Below, one piece after another: positions 9,595-17,242 of a stretch of 64,000 nucleotides of DNA; position 1 is the stretch's first letter, and every line of letters starts with the position of its first letter. Source of the DNA: Pseudooceanicola marinus (GTDB taxonomy: Bacteria > Pseudomonadota > Alphaproteobacteria > Rhodobacterales > Rhodobacteraceae). The stretch is from assembly GCF_002786295.1 (NCBI RefSeq), contig NZ_PGTC01000008.1:62001-126000 (forward strand), in the 5' to 3' direction. Below the pieces are notes generated by a model that saw nothing but the letters and a program-made list of their open reading frames with translations, ran no database searches and was not told the origin of the DNA. The position numbers and the translations under genes are program-made.

Positions 9595-11114
9595 GGCGTC
9601 TTCTCCCAGAGCGCGCGAAGGGCCGGGCGCTGCAGTTTTCCGTTCGAATTTCGCGGCAGCGCGTCGCAGTGCTGCCAGATGCGGGGCTGCTTGTAGCGGG
9701 CCAACCGTTGGGCCGCCAGTGAAGACAGCGTGAGGGGATCCTGTTCGGTGCCGGTGTAGAAGGCGGCGATGACGCTGGCGTCTTCCTTGACCTCGATCTC
9801 GGTGACGGCGATCTCGGTCACGCCGGGCAGGTCCGACAGGGCGGCCTCGACCTCGGCCGGGGACACGCGGTAGCCACCGGCGTTCATCATGTCGCCCGAA
9901 CGTCCGCGATAGGTGATCGCGCCGTCTTCGTCCATGCGGCCCAGGTCGCCGGTCAGGAACCAGTCGCCGGACATGCGCGCGGCAGTGGCCTCGGGTGCGT
10001 TCAGGTAGCCGCGCATCAGCCCGGGGTCGGCGAGGTCCACGGCGATGGTGCCGTCCTCGCCCAGGGGTACCGGCGCGCCGTCCTCCCCCAGGATCGCTAC
10101 GCGGCGGCCCGGCTGCGGGCGGCCCAGGGTGCCGGGGGCCGCGGGGTCGGCGGGGCAGCCCGACAGGAAGGTCGAGATCTCGGACATGCCGAAGGCCTCG
10201 TGGATCTCCAGCCCGGTGGCCTCGCGCCACTCGTCCCGGATGCGATCCGACAGTTTCTCGCCCGCCGCCAGCCCGTGGCGCAGTTTCGGCAGATGCAGCA
10301 CCGGATGATCTGACAAGAGTTTCCGGTAGATCCCCGGCGCGGCGGCAAACAGCGTCGCCTCATGCCGTTTCAGCAAGAGCGGCAGGGAGGTCAGCGGCAC
10401 GCCCTCGGCCGGGATCAGCGCGGTGGCGCCCGCGGTCCAGGGGTCCATCAGCCCGGTGCCCAGGGTGAAGGTCCAGTTGAAGGCGCCGGCGTGCAGCAGC
10501 CGGTCGTCGGACCCCAGCCCGTACCAGCCCGTGTGCATCATCTGCCGCGCCCAGATGGCGCGGTGCGCGTGTTCCACGGCGCGCGGCGTGCCGGAGGTGC
10601 CGGAGGTGAAGACGATATAGGCGGGGCGATCCGGATCGCCCATGTGATAGTCTGCGGCGGGCAGGTCGCGCATCGCCAACAGCGCCGCCTGGTCGAGCAC
10701 CGGCAGGCGGGTCTCGGGGCAGGCCACGCCGTCGCCCAGCAGGATGGAGGCGGGGCGGGTGATCTCGATCAGCCGGGCGACCTCGGGCGCGGTCAGTTGG
10801 GCAGAACTGGGCACGGGCACCAGCCCGGCGGCGATGGCGCCGAGGTAGGCCAGCGGAAACTCCACCGTATTGCCCAGGCGCATCAGCACGATGTCCCCCG
10901 GCACCAACCCGGCCTGCATGAGGCCCGTGGCCGTGCCGCGCACGGCGGCCTCCAGCCGGGCATAGGACCAGCGTTCAGCGCGGCCAAGGCCGAGGATGGC
11001 CAGCGCCACCTTGTCGGGCGTGGCCTGGCCCTTGGCCAGCACATGGGCGGCCATGTTGAACGGTTCGGGGCAGGGCGCGGCGGGGCCGCGATCACAGATC
11101 GAAAGACGCGTCAT
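9591..11114 (-). CDS. AMP-forming acyl-CoA synthetase / AMP-dependent ligase
   Basis: A 507-residue member of the ANL adenylate-forming family. Visible core motifs: the P-loop IVFTSGTSGTPRAVEHAH (about residues 167-184), the adenine-binding FGMSE, the ATP-ribose Asp in LTGDLGRMD, the hinge region YRGRSGDMMNAGGYRV and the catalytic C-terminal Lys in NGKLQRPALR. It should activate a carboxylic acid to its CoA ester; the acid is not evident. AAGGA precedes the ATG. It forms a two-gene operon with the DsbA-like gene and diverges from the XRE-cupin regulator, whose start is only 80 nt away; that regulator may control it. Confidence 0.88.
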   Translation of the reverse strand: MTRLSICDRGPAAPCPEPFNMAAHVLAKGQATPDKVALAILGLGRAERWSYARLEAAVRGTATGLMQAGLVPGDIVLMRLGNTVEFPLAYLGAIAAGLVPVPSSAQLTAPEVARLIEITRPASILLGDGVACPETRLPVLDQAALLAMRDLPAADYHMGDPDRPAYIVFTSGTSGTPRAVEHAHRAIWARQMMHTGWYGLGSDDRLLHAGAFNWTFTLGTGLMDPWTAGATALIPAEGVPLTSLPLLLKRHEATLFAAAPGIYRKLLSDHPVLHLPKLRHGLAAGEKLSDRIRDEWREATGLEIHEAFGMSEISTFLSGCPADPAAPGTLGRPQPGRRVAILGEDGAPVPLGEDGTIAVDLADPGLMRGYLNAPEATAARMSGDWFLTGDLGRMDEDGAITYRGRSGDMMNAGGYRVSPAEVEAALSDLPGVTEIAVTEIEVKEDASVIAAFYTGTEQDPLTLSSLAAQRLARYKQPRIWQHCDALPRNSNGKLQRPALRALWEKTP

Positions 11115-11158
11115 GGATCCTTGCTAGGGGGATGGGCGCGCGCTGGCAAGCGGGGGCG

Positions 11159-11187
11159 TTGCAAGCGGGGCCGGGCGGCCCTATAGA
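11159..11187 (+). promoter_or_regulatory. promoter of the XRE-cupin gene, probably leaderless
   Basis: TTGCAA (11159-11164), a 17-bp spacer and TATAGA (11182-11187) form a sigma-70-like promoter whose -10 box ends 7 nt before the ATG at 11195. Transcription would start at or next to the A of the start codon. No Shine-Dalgarno is present, in keeping with a leaderless message. Confidence 0.6.
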
Positions 11188-11194
11188 CTGCGCC

Positions 11195-11818
11195 ATGAGC
11201 GAGAGTGACCCCCGCAAGCTGATCCGCATCGCCCGCGAGACGGGAGAGGACATCGGTGCCGAGCCGCTGGATCTTGGCACTCGCGTGCGCGAATTGCGCC
11301 GGGAACGGGACTGGACGCTGGAACAGGCCGCCGTGAAGGCCGGCATGGCGCGTTCGACCCTGTCGAAGATCGAGAACGGGCAGATGTCGCCCACCTATGA
11401 CGCGCTGAAGAAGCTGGCGACGGGGCTGGGCATTTCCGTGCCGCAGCTGTTCACCCCGCCCAAGGCGCAGCAGGTCATGGGCCGCATGGCCGTGGACCGG
11501 GAGGGCGAGGGGCAGGCCTATGCCACCGCCACCTATGAACACGATCTGCTGGCCGCCAACCTGACGCGCAAGCAGATGCTGCCCTACCGGGCCCGCATCC
11601 GCGCCCGCTCGATGGAAGAGTTCGACGGCTGGGTGCGCCACGATGGCGAGGAATTCCTCTATGTCCTCACCGGGGTCATCAAGCTTTACACCGAGTTTTA
11701 CGAACCGGTGGAGATGCGTCGTGGCGACAGCGCCTATTACGACGCCTCCATGGGGCACAACGTGATCTCGGTCAGCCCGGAGGATGCGACGATCCTCTGG
11801 GTGACCTCGTTGAGCTGA
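11195..11818 (+). CDS. XRE family regulator with C-terminal cupin domain
   Basis: A 207-residue transcription factor: a helix-turn-helix of the XRE/Cro type at about residues 27-80 (DLGTRVRELRRERDWTLEQAA, then STLSKIENG) and a cupin effector domain at about 120-200 (EEFLYVLTGVIKLY, then MRRGDSAYYDASMGHNV). This architecture (as in PuuR and many metabolic regulators) senses a small molecule in the cupin and usually represses nearby genes. It diverges from the acyl-CoA synthetase operon across an 80-bp shared promoter region, so that operon is the likely target. A longer frame from 11132 is rejected because the promoter falls inside it. Confidence 0.88.
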   Translation: MSESDPRKLIRIARETGEDIGAEPLDLGTRVRELRRERDWTLEQAAVKAGMARSTLSKIENGQMSPTYDALKKLATGLGISVPQLFTPPKAQQVMGRMAVDREGEGQAYATATYEHDLLAANLTRKQMLPYRARIRARSMEEFDGWVRHDGEEFLYVLTGVIKLYTEFYEPVEMRRGDSAYYDASMGHNVISVSPEDATILWVTSLS

Positions 11819-11831
11819 GCGCGAGTGGCGA

Positions 11832-12179
11832 TCAGCCGCTGCGCCCGATGGGCCGGTCGGCCATCTGTTCATCGCCGAAGGCCGCGTCGTCATCCGACGG
11901 ATCCTCGCCCGCGGGCACGTATTTACCCGACTCCTTGATCGCCTCCATGTCCTCTGCCTCGTCCATGCGGACATCGGCGGGCATGGCGCCCTCGCGCCAG
12001 GTGGCAATCTCGTCCTGAAGGTCGTTGTAGTCCCGTCCCGTGGCCTGGGCCAGGTAGGCCGCCAGCGCGTCGCGCGAGCCGTCGAGGGCCAGCAGGTCCT
12101 CTTCCTCGGCCTCGGGCCATTGATCCATCACGGCAGGGACATAGGCGGTCCAGTTGCGGGCGATGTCGGGCCATTGCAT
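11832..12179 (-). CDS. CsbD-like small acidic stress protein (degenerate)
   Basis: A 115-residue acidic protein. The first 65 residues follow the CsbD/YjbJ pattern (W..I..NW, a second Trp, then DLLALDGSRDALAAYL and a Gly-containing turn before a final Trp): MQWPDIARNW, QWPEAEEEDLLALDG, TGRDYNDLQ, ATWREG. The tail is rich in Asp, Glu and Met and has no known motif. CsbD-like proteins are small cytoplasmic stress-induced proteins without a defined biochemical role. The start at 12179 has AAAGGAG upstream; the longer frame is not supported. The match is from pattern reading, so treat the family as probable. Confidence 0.65.
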   Translation of the reverse strand: MQWPDIARNWTAYVPAVMDQWPEAEEEDLLALDGSRDALAAYLAQATGRDYNDLQDEIATWREGAMPADVRMDEAEDMEAIKESGKYVPAGEDPSDDDAAFGDEQMADRPIGRSG

Positions 12180-12212
12180 GGGGGCACTCCTTTTGTCGTC
12201 TGTCAGAAGCAA

Positions 12213-12236
12213 AACGCCGGGCGATGGCCCGGCGTT
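12213..12236 (-). terminator. terminator of the YejA-like gene
   Basis: AACGCCGGGC and GCCCGGCGTT form a perfect 10-bp stem with a GATG loop. Read on the minus strand it ends in TTTTGCTTC, 42 nt after the solute-binding gene's stop. Confidence 0.8.
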
Positions 12237-12277
12237 CCCTTGTCGTGTGAATGTTGTCGTGTCGATGGGCCAGGCGA

Positions 12278-14137
12278 TCAGCCCTCGGGGTCCATCCACC
12301 AGACCTCCGGCAGCCAGTAGACGCTGTCGCCGTAGATCGGGATCTCCTCGGGGTATTTCAGCGCCGCATCATGGGCCACGCGGCCCTTGTCGAACATGAA
12401 GATCGGGATCACGTAGCGGCCCGTCGTCAGGATCCGGTCCAGGGCCCGCACGGCGGCGGTGAAATCCTCGGAGCTGCGCGAGGCCAGCATCGCCTCGACC
12501 ATGGCGTCGATCGCCGGGTTCTTCACCCCCATCAGGTTGCGCGATCCGGGCTGGTCGGCGGTATCGCCACCCCAGTAGATGCGCTGGTCATTGCCCGGCG
12601 ACAGGGAGAACTGGCGGCGGATGTCGGTCATGTCGAAGTCGAAGCTCTCGATCCGCATGGCGTATTGCGCATTGTCCACCGTGGTCACGCCAGCCTGCAC
12701 GCCCAGCCGTTCCAGGGCGTTCATGTAGATGTCGATGATCGCCTCGTTCTGCTGGTCGCCCTGGCGCAGCAGGATCTCGAACCGCAGGGGATCGCCGGCG
12801 GCGTTGCGGCGCACCCCGTCATCGCCGGTGACCCAGCCGGCCTCGTCCAGAAGACCGGCGGCGGTGCGGATGTTGGCGCGGTTGCGGGCCGAGCCGTCGC
12901 CGGCGGGCAGGGCGTAGCCGTCGAGCGCGCCGGGGGCGAGACGGTCGGCGAAGGGCGCCAGAAGCTCGCGCACGCGGCCCTCGGCCGGGCCCTCGCGCAT
13001 GCCCAATTGGGAATGCGAGAAGTAGGAGGTGATCCGGGGCTGCTTGCCGCCGGTGATCGTCTCGTTGATGTATTCGAAGTTGAAGGCGTGGATCATCGCG
13101 TCGCGCACGCGGATGTCGTTGAAGGGCGCGCGGCGGGTGTTCATCACGAAGCCTGTGATGCCCGAGGGGCGTTCCGAGGGGATCTCCGCCTTCACGATGT
13201 CACCGGACCGGATGGCGGGGAAGTCGTAATCCCGGTCCCATTTCTCGGCGTTGAATTCCCGCACGAAGGAAATCTCGCCGGCCTTGAACGACTCGAACAG
13301 CGCCGCCTGGTCGCCGAAGAATTCGATCCGGATTTCGTCGAAATTGGCTATGCCCTGGCGGATCGGCAGGTCGTTGCCCCAGTAGTCGGGGTTCCGTTTC
13401 AGCACCACGTTGCGGCCCGCCTCGAAGCTGTCGATCACGTAGGGGGAGGACCCGATGGGCACCACGTCGAGGCCGGAGCGGGTGAAATCCTCATCCGCCC
13501 ACTGTGCCTTCTTCAACACCGGCCAGAGGCCGATCACGAGGGCCTGTTCGCGGTCTTCGCCGCGGAAGTTGAACCGGACCGAACGCGGGCCGGTCTGTTC
13601 CATGCTGTCGATGCTCTGCCACAGGCCGAGGTAGCGGGCGTTGCCGATGGTGCCCAGGGTCTCATAGGTCCACATTACATCCTCGACCGTCACCGGCGAT
13701 CCGTCGGAAAATGCCGCCTCCGGGCGCAGGGTGAATTCCACCCAGCTGCGATTCGGATCCGTTTCCACCGATTCGGCCAGCAGCCCGTAAAGGGTGAAGG
13801 GTTCATCCTGGGTGCGGTACATCAGGCTTTCATGGGTCATGAACCGCAATTGCCAGGGCACGGTGCCGCGAATGATGAAGGGATTGAGGCTGTCGAAGCC
13901 TCCGGTATTGCCGGTGACGAAGGTTCCGCCCTTGGGCGCCTCGGGATTGGTGTAGGGCAGGTGGGTGAAATCGGCGGGAAGGGCCGGTTCGCCGTACATC
14001 GCAAGCCCGTGGGAGGGCTCTGCCAAGGCGGGAATCGCTGCCGCGACGCAGAGAATCGCCCCCGCCGAAAGACGCGTGACAAGCTGTCTTGCTTGCGCTA
14101 TCGGGGCCGGTTGGAGACGACGTCGGAAGGGTTTCAT
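12278..14137 (-). CDS. peptide ABC transporter substrate-binding protein, YejA-like
   Basis: A 619-residue periplasmic binding protein of the SBP_bac_5 family. Its length and segments such as HGLAMYGEPALP and YTNPEAPKGG, a late IYWGGDTADQPGSRNLMGVKNPAID and the final YWLPEVWW place it with YejA-type proteins that take up peptides and microcin C-like compounds. A signal peptide is present (Arg-rich start, hydrophobic core, cleavage near AIPALA-EP). The start at 14137 has AGGGAG upstream; an in-frame ATG at 14221 is less likely. No permease or ATPase genes flank it, so the rest of the transporter must be encoded elsewhere. Confidence 0.88.
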   Translation of the reverse strand: MKPFRRRLQPAPIAQARQLVTRLSAGAILCVAAAIPALAEPSHGLAMYGEPALPADFTHLPYTNPEAPKGGTFVTGNTGGFDSLNPFIIRGTVPWQLRFMTHESLMYRTQDEPFTLYGLLAESVETDPNRSWVEFTLRPEAAFSDGSPVTVEDVMWTYETLGTIGNARYLGLWQSIDSMEQTGPRSVRFNFRGEDREQALVIGLWPVLKKAQWADEDFTRSGLDVVPIGSSPYVIDSFEAGRNVVLKRNPDYWGNDLPIRQGIANFDEIRIEFFGDQAALFESFKAGEISFVREFNAEKWDRDYDFPAIRSGDIVKAEIPSERPSGITGFVMNTRRAPFNDIRVRDAMIHAFNFEYINETITGGKQPRITSYFSHSQLGMREGPAEGRVRELLAPFADRLAPGALDGYALPAGDGSARNRANIRTAAGLLDEAGWVTGDDGVRRNAAGDPLRFEILLRQGDQQNEAIIDIYMNALERLGVQAGVTTVDNAQYAMRIESFDFDMTDIRRQFSLSPGNDQRIYWGGDTADQPGSRNLMGVKNPAIDAMVEAMLASRSSEDFTAAVRALDRILTTGRYVIPIFMFDKGRVAHDAALKYPEEIPIYGDSVYWLPEVWWMDPEG

Positions 14138-14250
14138 TTTGGCACTGCTCCCTGGAAACCTTGTTTTCTTGGGCTTCACGGTAACCGCGGACCTTCGCCT
14201 TTTCAAACTTTTAGCTTTCATGACGGCGCCGGATTGCTTATAAAGAAGCC

Positions 14251-14326
14251 ACTGCTCGATAGGTTTCTTGCCTGTATGAAACCTGCCTCAATAACTGAAC
14301 GCCGGCTTCGTGCCGGCGTTTTTTTT
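14251..14326 (+). ncRNA. candidate small RNA ending in a strong terminator
   Basis: A -10-like TATAAA (14239-14244) is followed by about 75 nt that can fold into two hairpins: AGGTTTC/GAAACCT (14261-14267 with 14278-14284, perfect 7 bp) and a terminator AACGCCGGC/GCCGGCGTT (14298-14306 with 14312-14320) with an 8-T run. No plus-strand gene precedes this terminator, so it must end a transcript that begins in the intergenic region. The -35 is poor and no known RNA family is recognised. Confidence 0.5.
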
Positions 14327-14328
14327 AT
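14298..14328 (+). terminator. rho-independent terminator without an upstream gene
   Basis: A perfect 9-bp stem, 5-nt loop (TTCGT) and a run of eight T residues. It points in the plus direction, while the only gene to the left lies on the minus strand. Confidence 0.85.
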
Positions 14329-14507
14329 TCGCAATCCGAGCAGGCGGCTGGGCGGCTTTTCCGGCTGATCCGGGCCGAAGTCCATACACGGGCCCATCAG
14401 GAAATCTCACGAGACAGAGCGCGCGCCGCGCCTTTCCCTCGCTTTTTGCAGGCGCAGCATTATTGTCAGCCTCGACCGGGTTGTCCCGGAGAGAAGAGGA
14501 GAGACCA

Positions 14508-15281
14508 ATGAGTGTGAGCGGCAAGACGGCGATCGTGACCGGGTCGAACAGCGGGATCGGCCTGGGCGTGGCCGAGGAACTGGCGAAGGCCGGCGCCAAG
14601 GTGGTGCTGAATTCCTTCACCGACCGGGACGAGGATCACAAGCTGGCGGAGGAGCTGGCGGCGAAATACGGTACCGAGGTGCGCTACATCGCGGCGGATA
14701 TGTCCAAGGGCGACGACTGTCGTGCGCTGGTCGAAAAGGCCGGGGGCTGTGACATCCTGGTGAACAACGCCGGGATCCAGCATGTCGCCGCCATCGACGA
14801 GTTCCCGACAGAGAAGTGGGACGCGATCATCGCCATCAACCTCAGCAGTTCCTTCCATACCATCGCCGCCGCTCTGCCGGGCATGCGCGAGAAGGGCTGG
14901 GGCCGCGTGGTGAACATCGCTTCGGCCCACGGTCTGACCGCCAGCCCCTACAAGTCGGCCTATGTCGCCGCCAAGCACGGCATCGTCGGGCTGACCAAGA
15001 CCGTGGCGCTGGAAACGGCGGAACAGCCGATCACCTGCAACGCCATCTGCCCGGGCTACGTCCTGACGCCCCTGGTCGAGGCGCAGATCCCCGACACGAT
15101 GAAGAAATACGACATGTCGCGCGAGGACGTGGTGCGCAACGTCCTGCTGGAACGCCAGCCCTCGAAGGAGTTTGCCACCACCGAACAGATCGGCGGCACC
15201 GTCGCCTTCCTCTGTTCGCCGGCGGCCGAACAGATCACAGGCACGACGATCAGCATCGACGGCGGCTGGACCGCCCTCTGA
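14508..15281 (+). CDS. 3-hydroxybutyrate dehydrogenase
   Basis: A 257-residue short-chain dehydrogenase matching D-3-hydroxybutyrate dehydrogenases (BdhA/HbdH). It oxidises 3-hydroxybutyrate, released from polyhydroxybutyrate, to acetoacetate with NAD. Motifs: TGSNSGIGLG for the dinucleotide, NNAGIQHVA typical of this enzyme, the catalytic Ser (NIASAHG) and Tyr-Lys pair (SAYVAAKHG), then CPGYVLTPLVE. Length is standard. GAGGAGAG precedes the ATG. A GC hairpin and 64 nt separate it from the patatin gene, a pairing common in this group, which suggests a shared role in storage-lipid or polymer turnover. Confidence 0.92.
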   Translation: MSVSGKTAIVTGSNSGIGLGVAEELAKAGAKVVLNSFTDRDEDHKLAEELAAKYGTEVRYIAADMSKGDDCRALVEKAGGCDILVNNAGIQHVAAIDEFPTEKWDAIIAINLSSSFHTIAAALPGMREKGWGRVVNIASAHGLTASPYKSAYVAAKHGIVGLTKTVALETAEQPITCNAICPGYVLTPLVEAQIPDTMKKYDMSREDVVRNVLLERQPSKEFATTEQIGGTVAFLCSPAAEQITGTTISIDGGWTAL

Positions 15282-15290
15282 TCCCCGGAC

Positions 15291-15312
15291 AGGCCCCGCA
15301 ATCGCGGGGCCT
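15291..15312 (+). terminator. hairpin between 3-hydroxybutyrate dehydrogenase and patatin genes
   Basis: AGGCCCCGC (15291-15299) and GCGGGGCCT (15304-15312), a 9-bp stem with tetraloop AATC. Only a weak T stretch follows, so it may allow partial read-through into the patatin gene. Confidence 0.6.
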
Positions 15313-15345
15313 TCGCCTTTCCCCTGGCCACACCGGAGCGGACCC

Positions 15346-16392
15346 ATGGCGCAAAAGAAACGGATCAACCTGGCCCTGCAGGGCGGCGGCGCCCACGGGG
15401 CCTTCACCTGGGGCGTGCTGGACCGGCTGTTGGAGGACGAGGACCTGGAGATCGCCGGGATCTCCGGTACCTCGGCGGGGGCGATGAACGGCGCGGCCCT
15501 GAAGGCCGGCTGGGCCAAGGGCGGGCGCGACGGTGCGCGGGAGGAGCTGAACTGGTTCTGGTCGCAGATGGGCGCGGTGGAAGAGCAGGGGTTCTGGCCC
15601 TGGTTCATGGCCGGCATCCCGGTGCCCGGCACGCGTGAAATCGGCATGGCGGTGGAATATTCCATCGCGGGACAGGTGGCCGACATGCTGTCGCTGATGT
15701 CCACGCCCTATGCCCTGGGGCCCTTCTACCGCAACCCGTTGCGCCCGGTGGTAGAACGGTTCGATTTCGACGCCGTCTGCGCGGGTGAGGGGCCAGAACT
15801 CTATATCTCCGCCACCAAGGTGCGCGATGGCAAGATCCGCGTCTTCGAGGGGCCGGAGGTGACGGCGGATGCGATCCTGGCCTCGGCCTGCCTGCCGACG
15901 GTCTTCACCGCGATCGAGTTTCACGACCCCCGGTCGGACCGGATGGAGGCCTTCTGGGATGGCGGCTATTCCGGCAACCCGGCGCTGTTCCCGCTGTTCA
16001 AGGCGCATCTGCCGGGCGACGTGCTGATCGTGGCGCTGAACCCGCTGGAACGGGACGAGCTGCCGATGCTGCCCAACCAGATCCAGAACCGGATCAACGA
16101 GATAAGCTTCAACTCTTCCCTGCTGCGCGAGTTGCGCGCGGTGGATTTCGTTCAGCGCCTGCTGTCGGAAGGGAAGGTGTCGACCGCCGAGAAGAAGGAG
16201 GTGCTGGTGCATCTGATCGCCGAGGACAGCGTGATGCAGGATCTGTCGATGGTGACCAAGATGTTTCCCAACAGCTACGTCCTGACCTCGCTGAAGGCGG
16301 CCGGGCGGGCGGCCGCGGATCGCTTCTTGGGCGAGAACCGCGACGCTTTGAACGAACGCTCCACCGTCAATCTGCAGGAAATGTTCGGCTGA
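15346..16392 (+). CDS. patatin-like phospholipase with DUF3734 tail
   Basis: A 348-residue patatin hydrolase. The oxyanion loop QGGGAHG is near the N-terminus, the nucleophile Ser is in GTSAG, and the Asp of the Ser-Asp dyad is in DGGYSGN. The C-terminal third (QNRINEISFNSSLLRELRA) is the DUF3734 extension of a patatin branch found next to 3-hydroxybutyrate dehydrogenase genes. There is no signal peptide, so it acts in the cytoplasm, perhaps on granule-bound lipid or polyhydroxybutyrate; the substrate is inferred only from context. CCGGAGCGG lies just before the ATG. It converges with the DUF502 gene only 9 nt away, with no evident terminator. Confidence 0.9.
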   Translation: MAQKKRINLALQGGGAHGAFTWGVLDRLLEDEDLEIAGISGTSAGAMNGAALKAGWAKGGRDGAREELNWFWSQMGAVEEQGFWPWFMAGIPVPGTREIGMAVEYSIAGQVADMLSLMSTPYALGPFYRNPLRPVVERFDFDAVCAGEGPELYISATKVRDGKIRVFEGPEVTADAILASACLPTVFTAIEFHDPRSDRMEAFWDGGYSGNPALFPLFKAHLPGDVLIVALNPLERDELPMLPNQIQNRINEISFNSSLLRELRAVDFVQRLLSEGKVSTAEKKEVLVHLIAEDSVMQDLSMVTKMFPNSYVLTSLKAAGRAAADRFLGENRDALNERSTVNLQEMFG

Positions 16393-16401
16393 CGCGCCCG
16401 T

Positions 16402-17088
16402 TCAGGCCTTGGGCAGCTTTCGCGGGTCGATCCCGTTGGGGTAGACGAGCCCTGCCGAAATCACCAGCTTCGCCGCGTCCTCGATCGTCATGTCCAGCTT
16501 GATGACGTCCTCTTCGGGGAAGAACAGCAGGAAGCCCGAGGTCGGGTTGGGCGTCGTTGGCACGAAGACCGACAGCAGCTGCGAGCCGGTCTCTGCGCGT
16601 CGGGCAACCTCGCCCCGCGCCTCGGTGGAGACGAAGCCGATGGCCCAGATCCCCTTGCGCGGGTACTGCACCAAGCAGGCCTCCTCGAAAGAGCGCTCGG
16701 ACTGGGCGAAGACCGTTTCGGCGATCTGTTTCGCGCCCGAGTAGATCGAGCGGACGAAGGGCATCCGGTCCACCACGTTCTCGCCGTAGCGGATCAGCGA
16801 GCGGCCGATCAGCCCCTTGGCGATCCAGCCGATGAGGATGGTGAACACCAGGAAGAAGATGATGCCGACGCCGCGCAGGTTGATCCCGATGTACTGCTCG
16901 GGCTGGAAGCGTTCAGGCACCAACGGCAGGACGAAGCCATCGACCCAGCCCAGCAGGGACCAGAGCAGCCAAATCGTCAGCGCGACAGGCAGGATCACCA
17001 CGATGCCCGTCAGGAAGGACGAGCGCAGCCGGGCCAGGACGCCCGGACGCTGGGTGGAGGAGGAGGTCTCGGACAGGGGGTCGTTCAT
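16402..17088 (-). CDS. DUF502 family membrane protein
   Basis: A 228-residue protein of the DUF502 family with two N-terminal membrane helices (LTGIVVILPVALTIWLLW and GVGIIFFLVFTILIGWIAKG) and a C-terminal soluble domain. Family marks seen are PFVRSIYSGAKQI and VPTTPNPTSGFLLFFP. Its molecular role is unknown. The start at 17088 is preferred by homology length; the frame continues to 17148 but that extension is basic and unrelated to relatives. No strong Shine-Dalgarno is visible at either site. Confidence 0.87.
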   Translation of the reverse strand: MNDPLSETSSSTQRPGVLARLRSSFLTGIVVILPVALTIWLLWSLLGWVDGFVLPLVPERFQPEQYIGINLRGVGIIFFLVFTILIGWIAKGLIGRSLIRYGENVVDRMPFVRSIYSGAKQIAETVFAQSERSFEEACLVQYPRKGIWAIGFVSTEARGEVARRAETGSQLLSVFVPTTPNPTSGFLLFFPEEDVIKLDMTIEDAAKLVISAGLVYPNGIDPRKLPKA

Positions 17089-17242
17089 GGCTCGCCGCAA
17101 AAAAGGGGTTCGGCTCAGGAACGTAGGCACGAATTTGCTGGCCCGCAATGGGCCAGCGTCAATTCAGTGAGGCAAATTGCAGTGAGGGCCGGGCGCGGGG
17201 GCGATCCGCCTGCCTGCGGGCAGCGCGGCCCGCGGACAGGGG

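Larger units (their letters stand above)
14138..14507. other. 370-bp divergent intergenic region
   Basis: It separates the minus-strand YejA-like gene from the plus-strand 3-hydroxybutyrate dehydrogenase. The first 110 bp are unusually T-rich and hold the YejA-like leader. The middle holds a candidate small RNA with its own terminator (14251-14326). The rest (14327-14507) contains the dehydrogenase leader, ending in GAGGAGAG before the ATG. Confidence 0.55.

Noticed and set aside
12251-14368. A 705-codon open frame opposite the YejA-like gene
   Set aside because: Same cause: a His/Gly/Val-rich shadow of a well supported minus-strand gene with a signal peptide.
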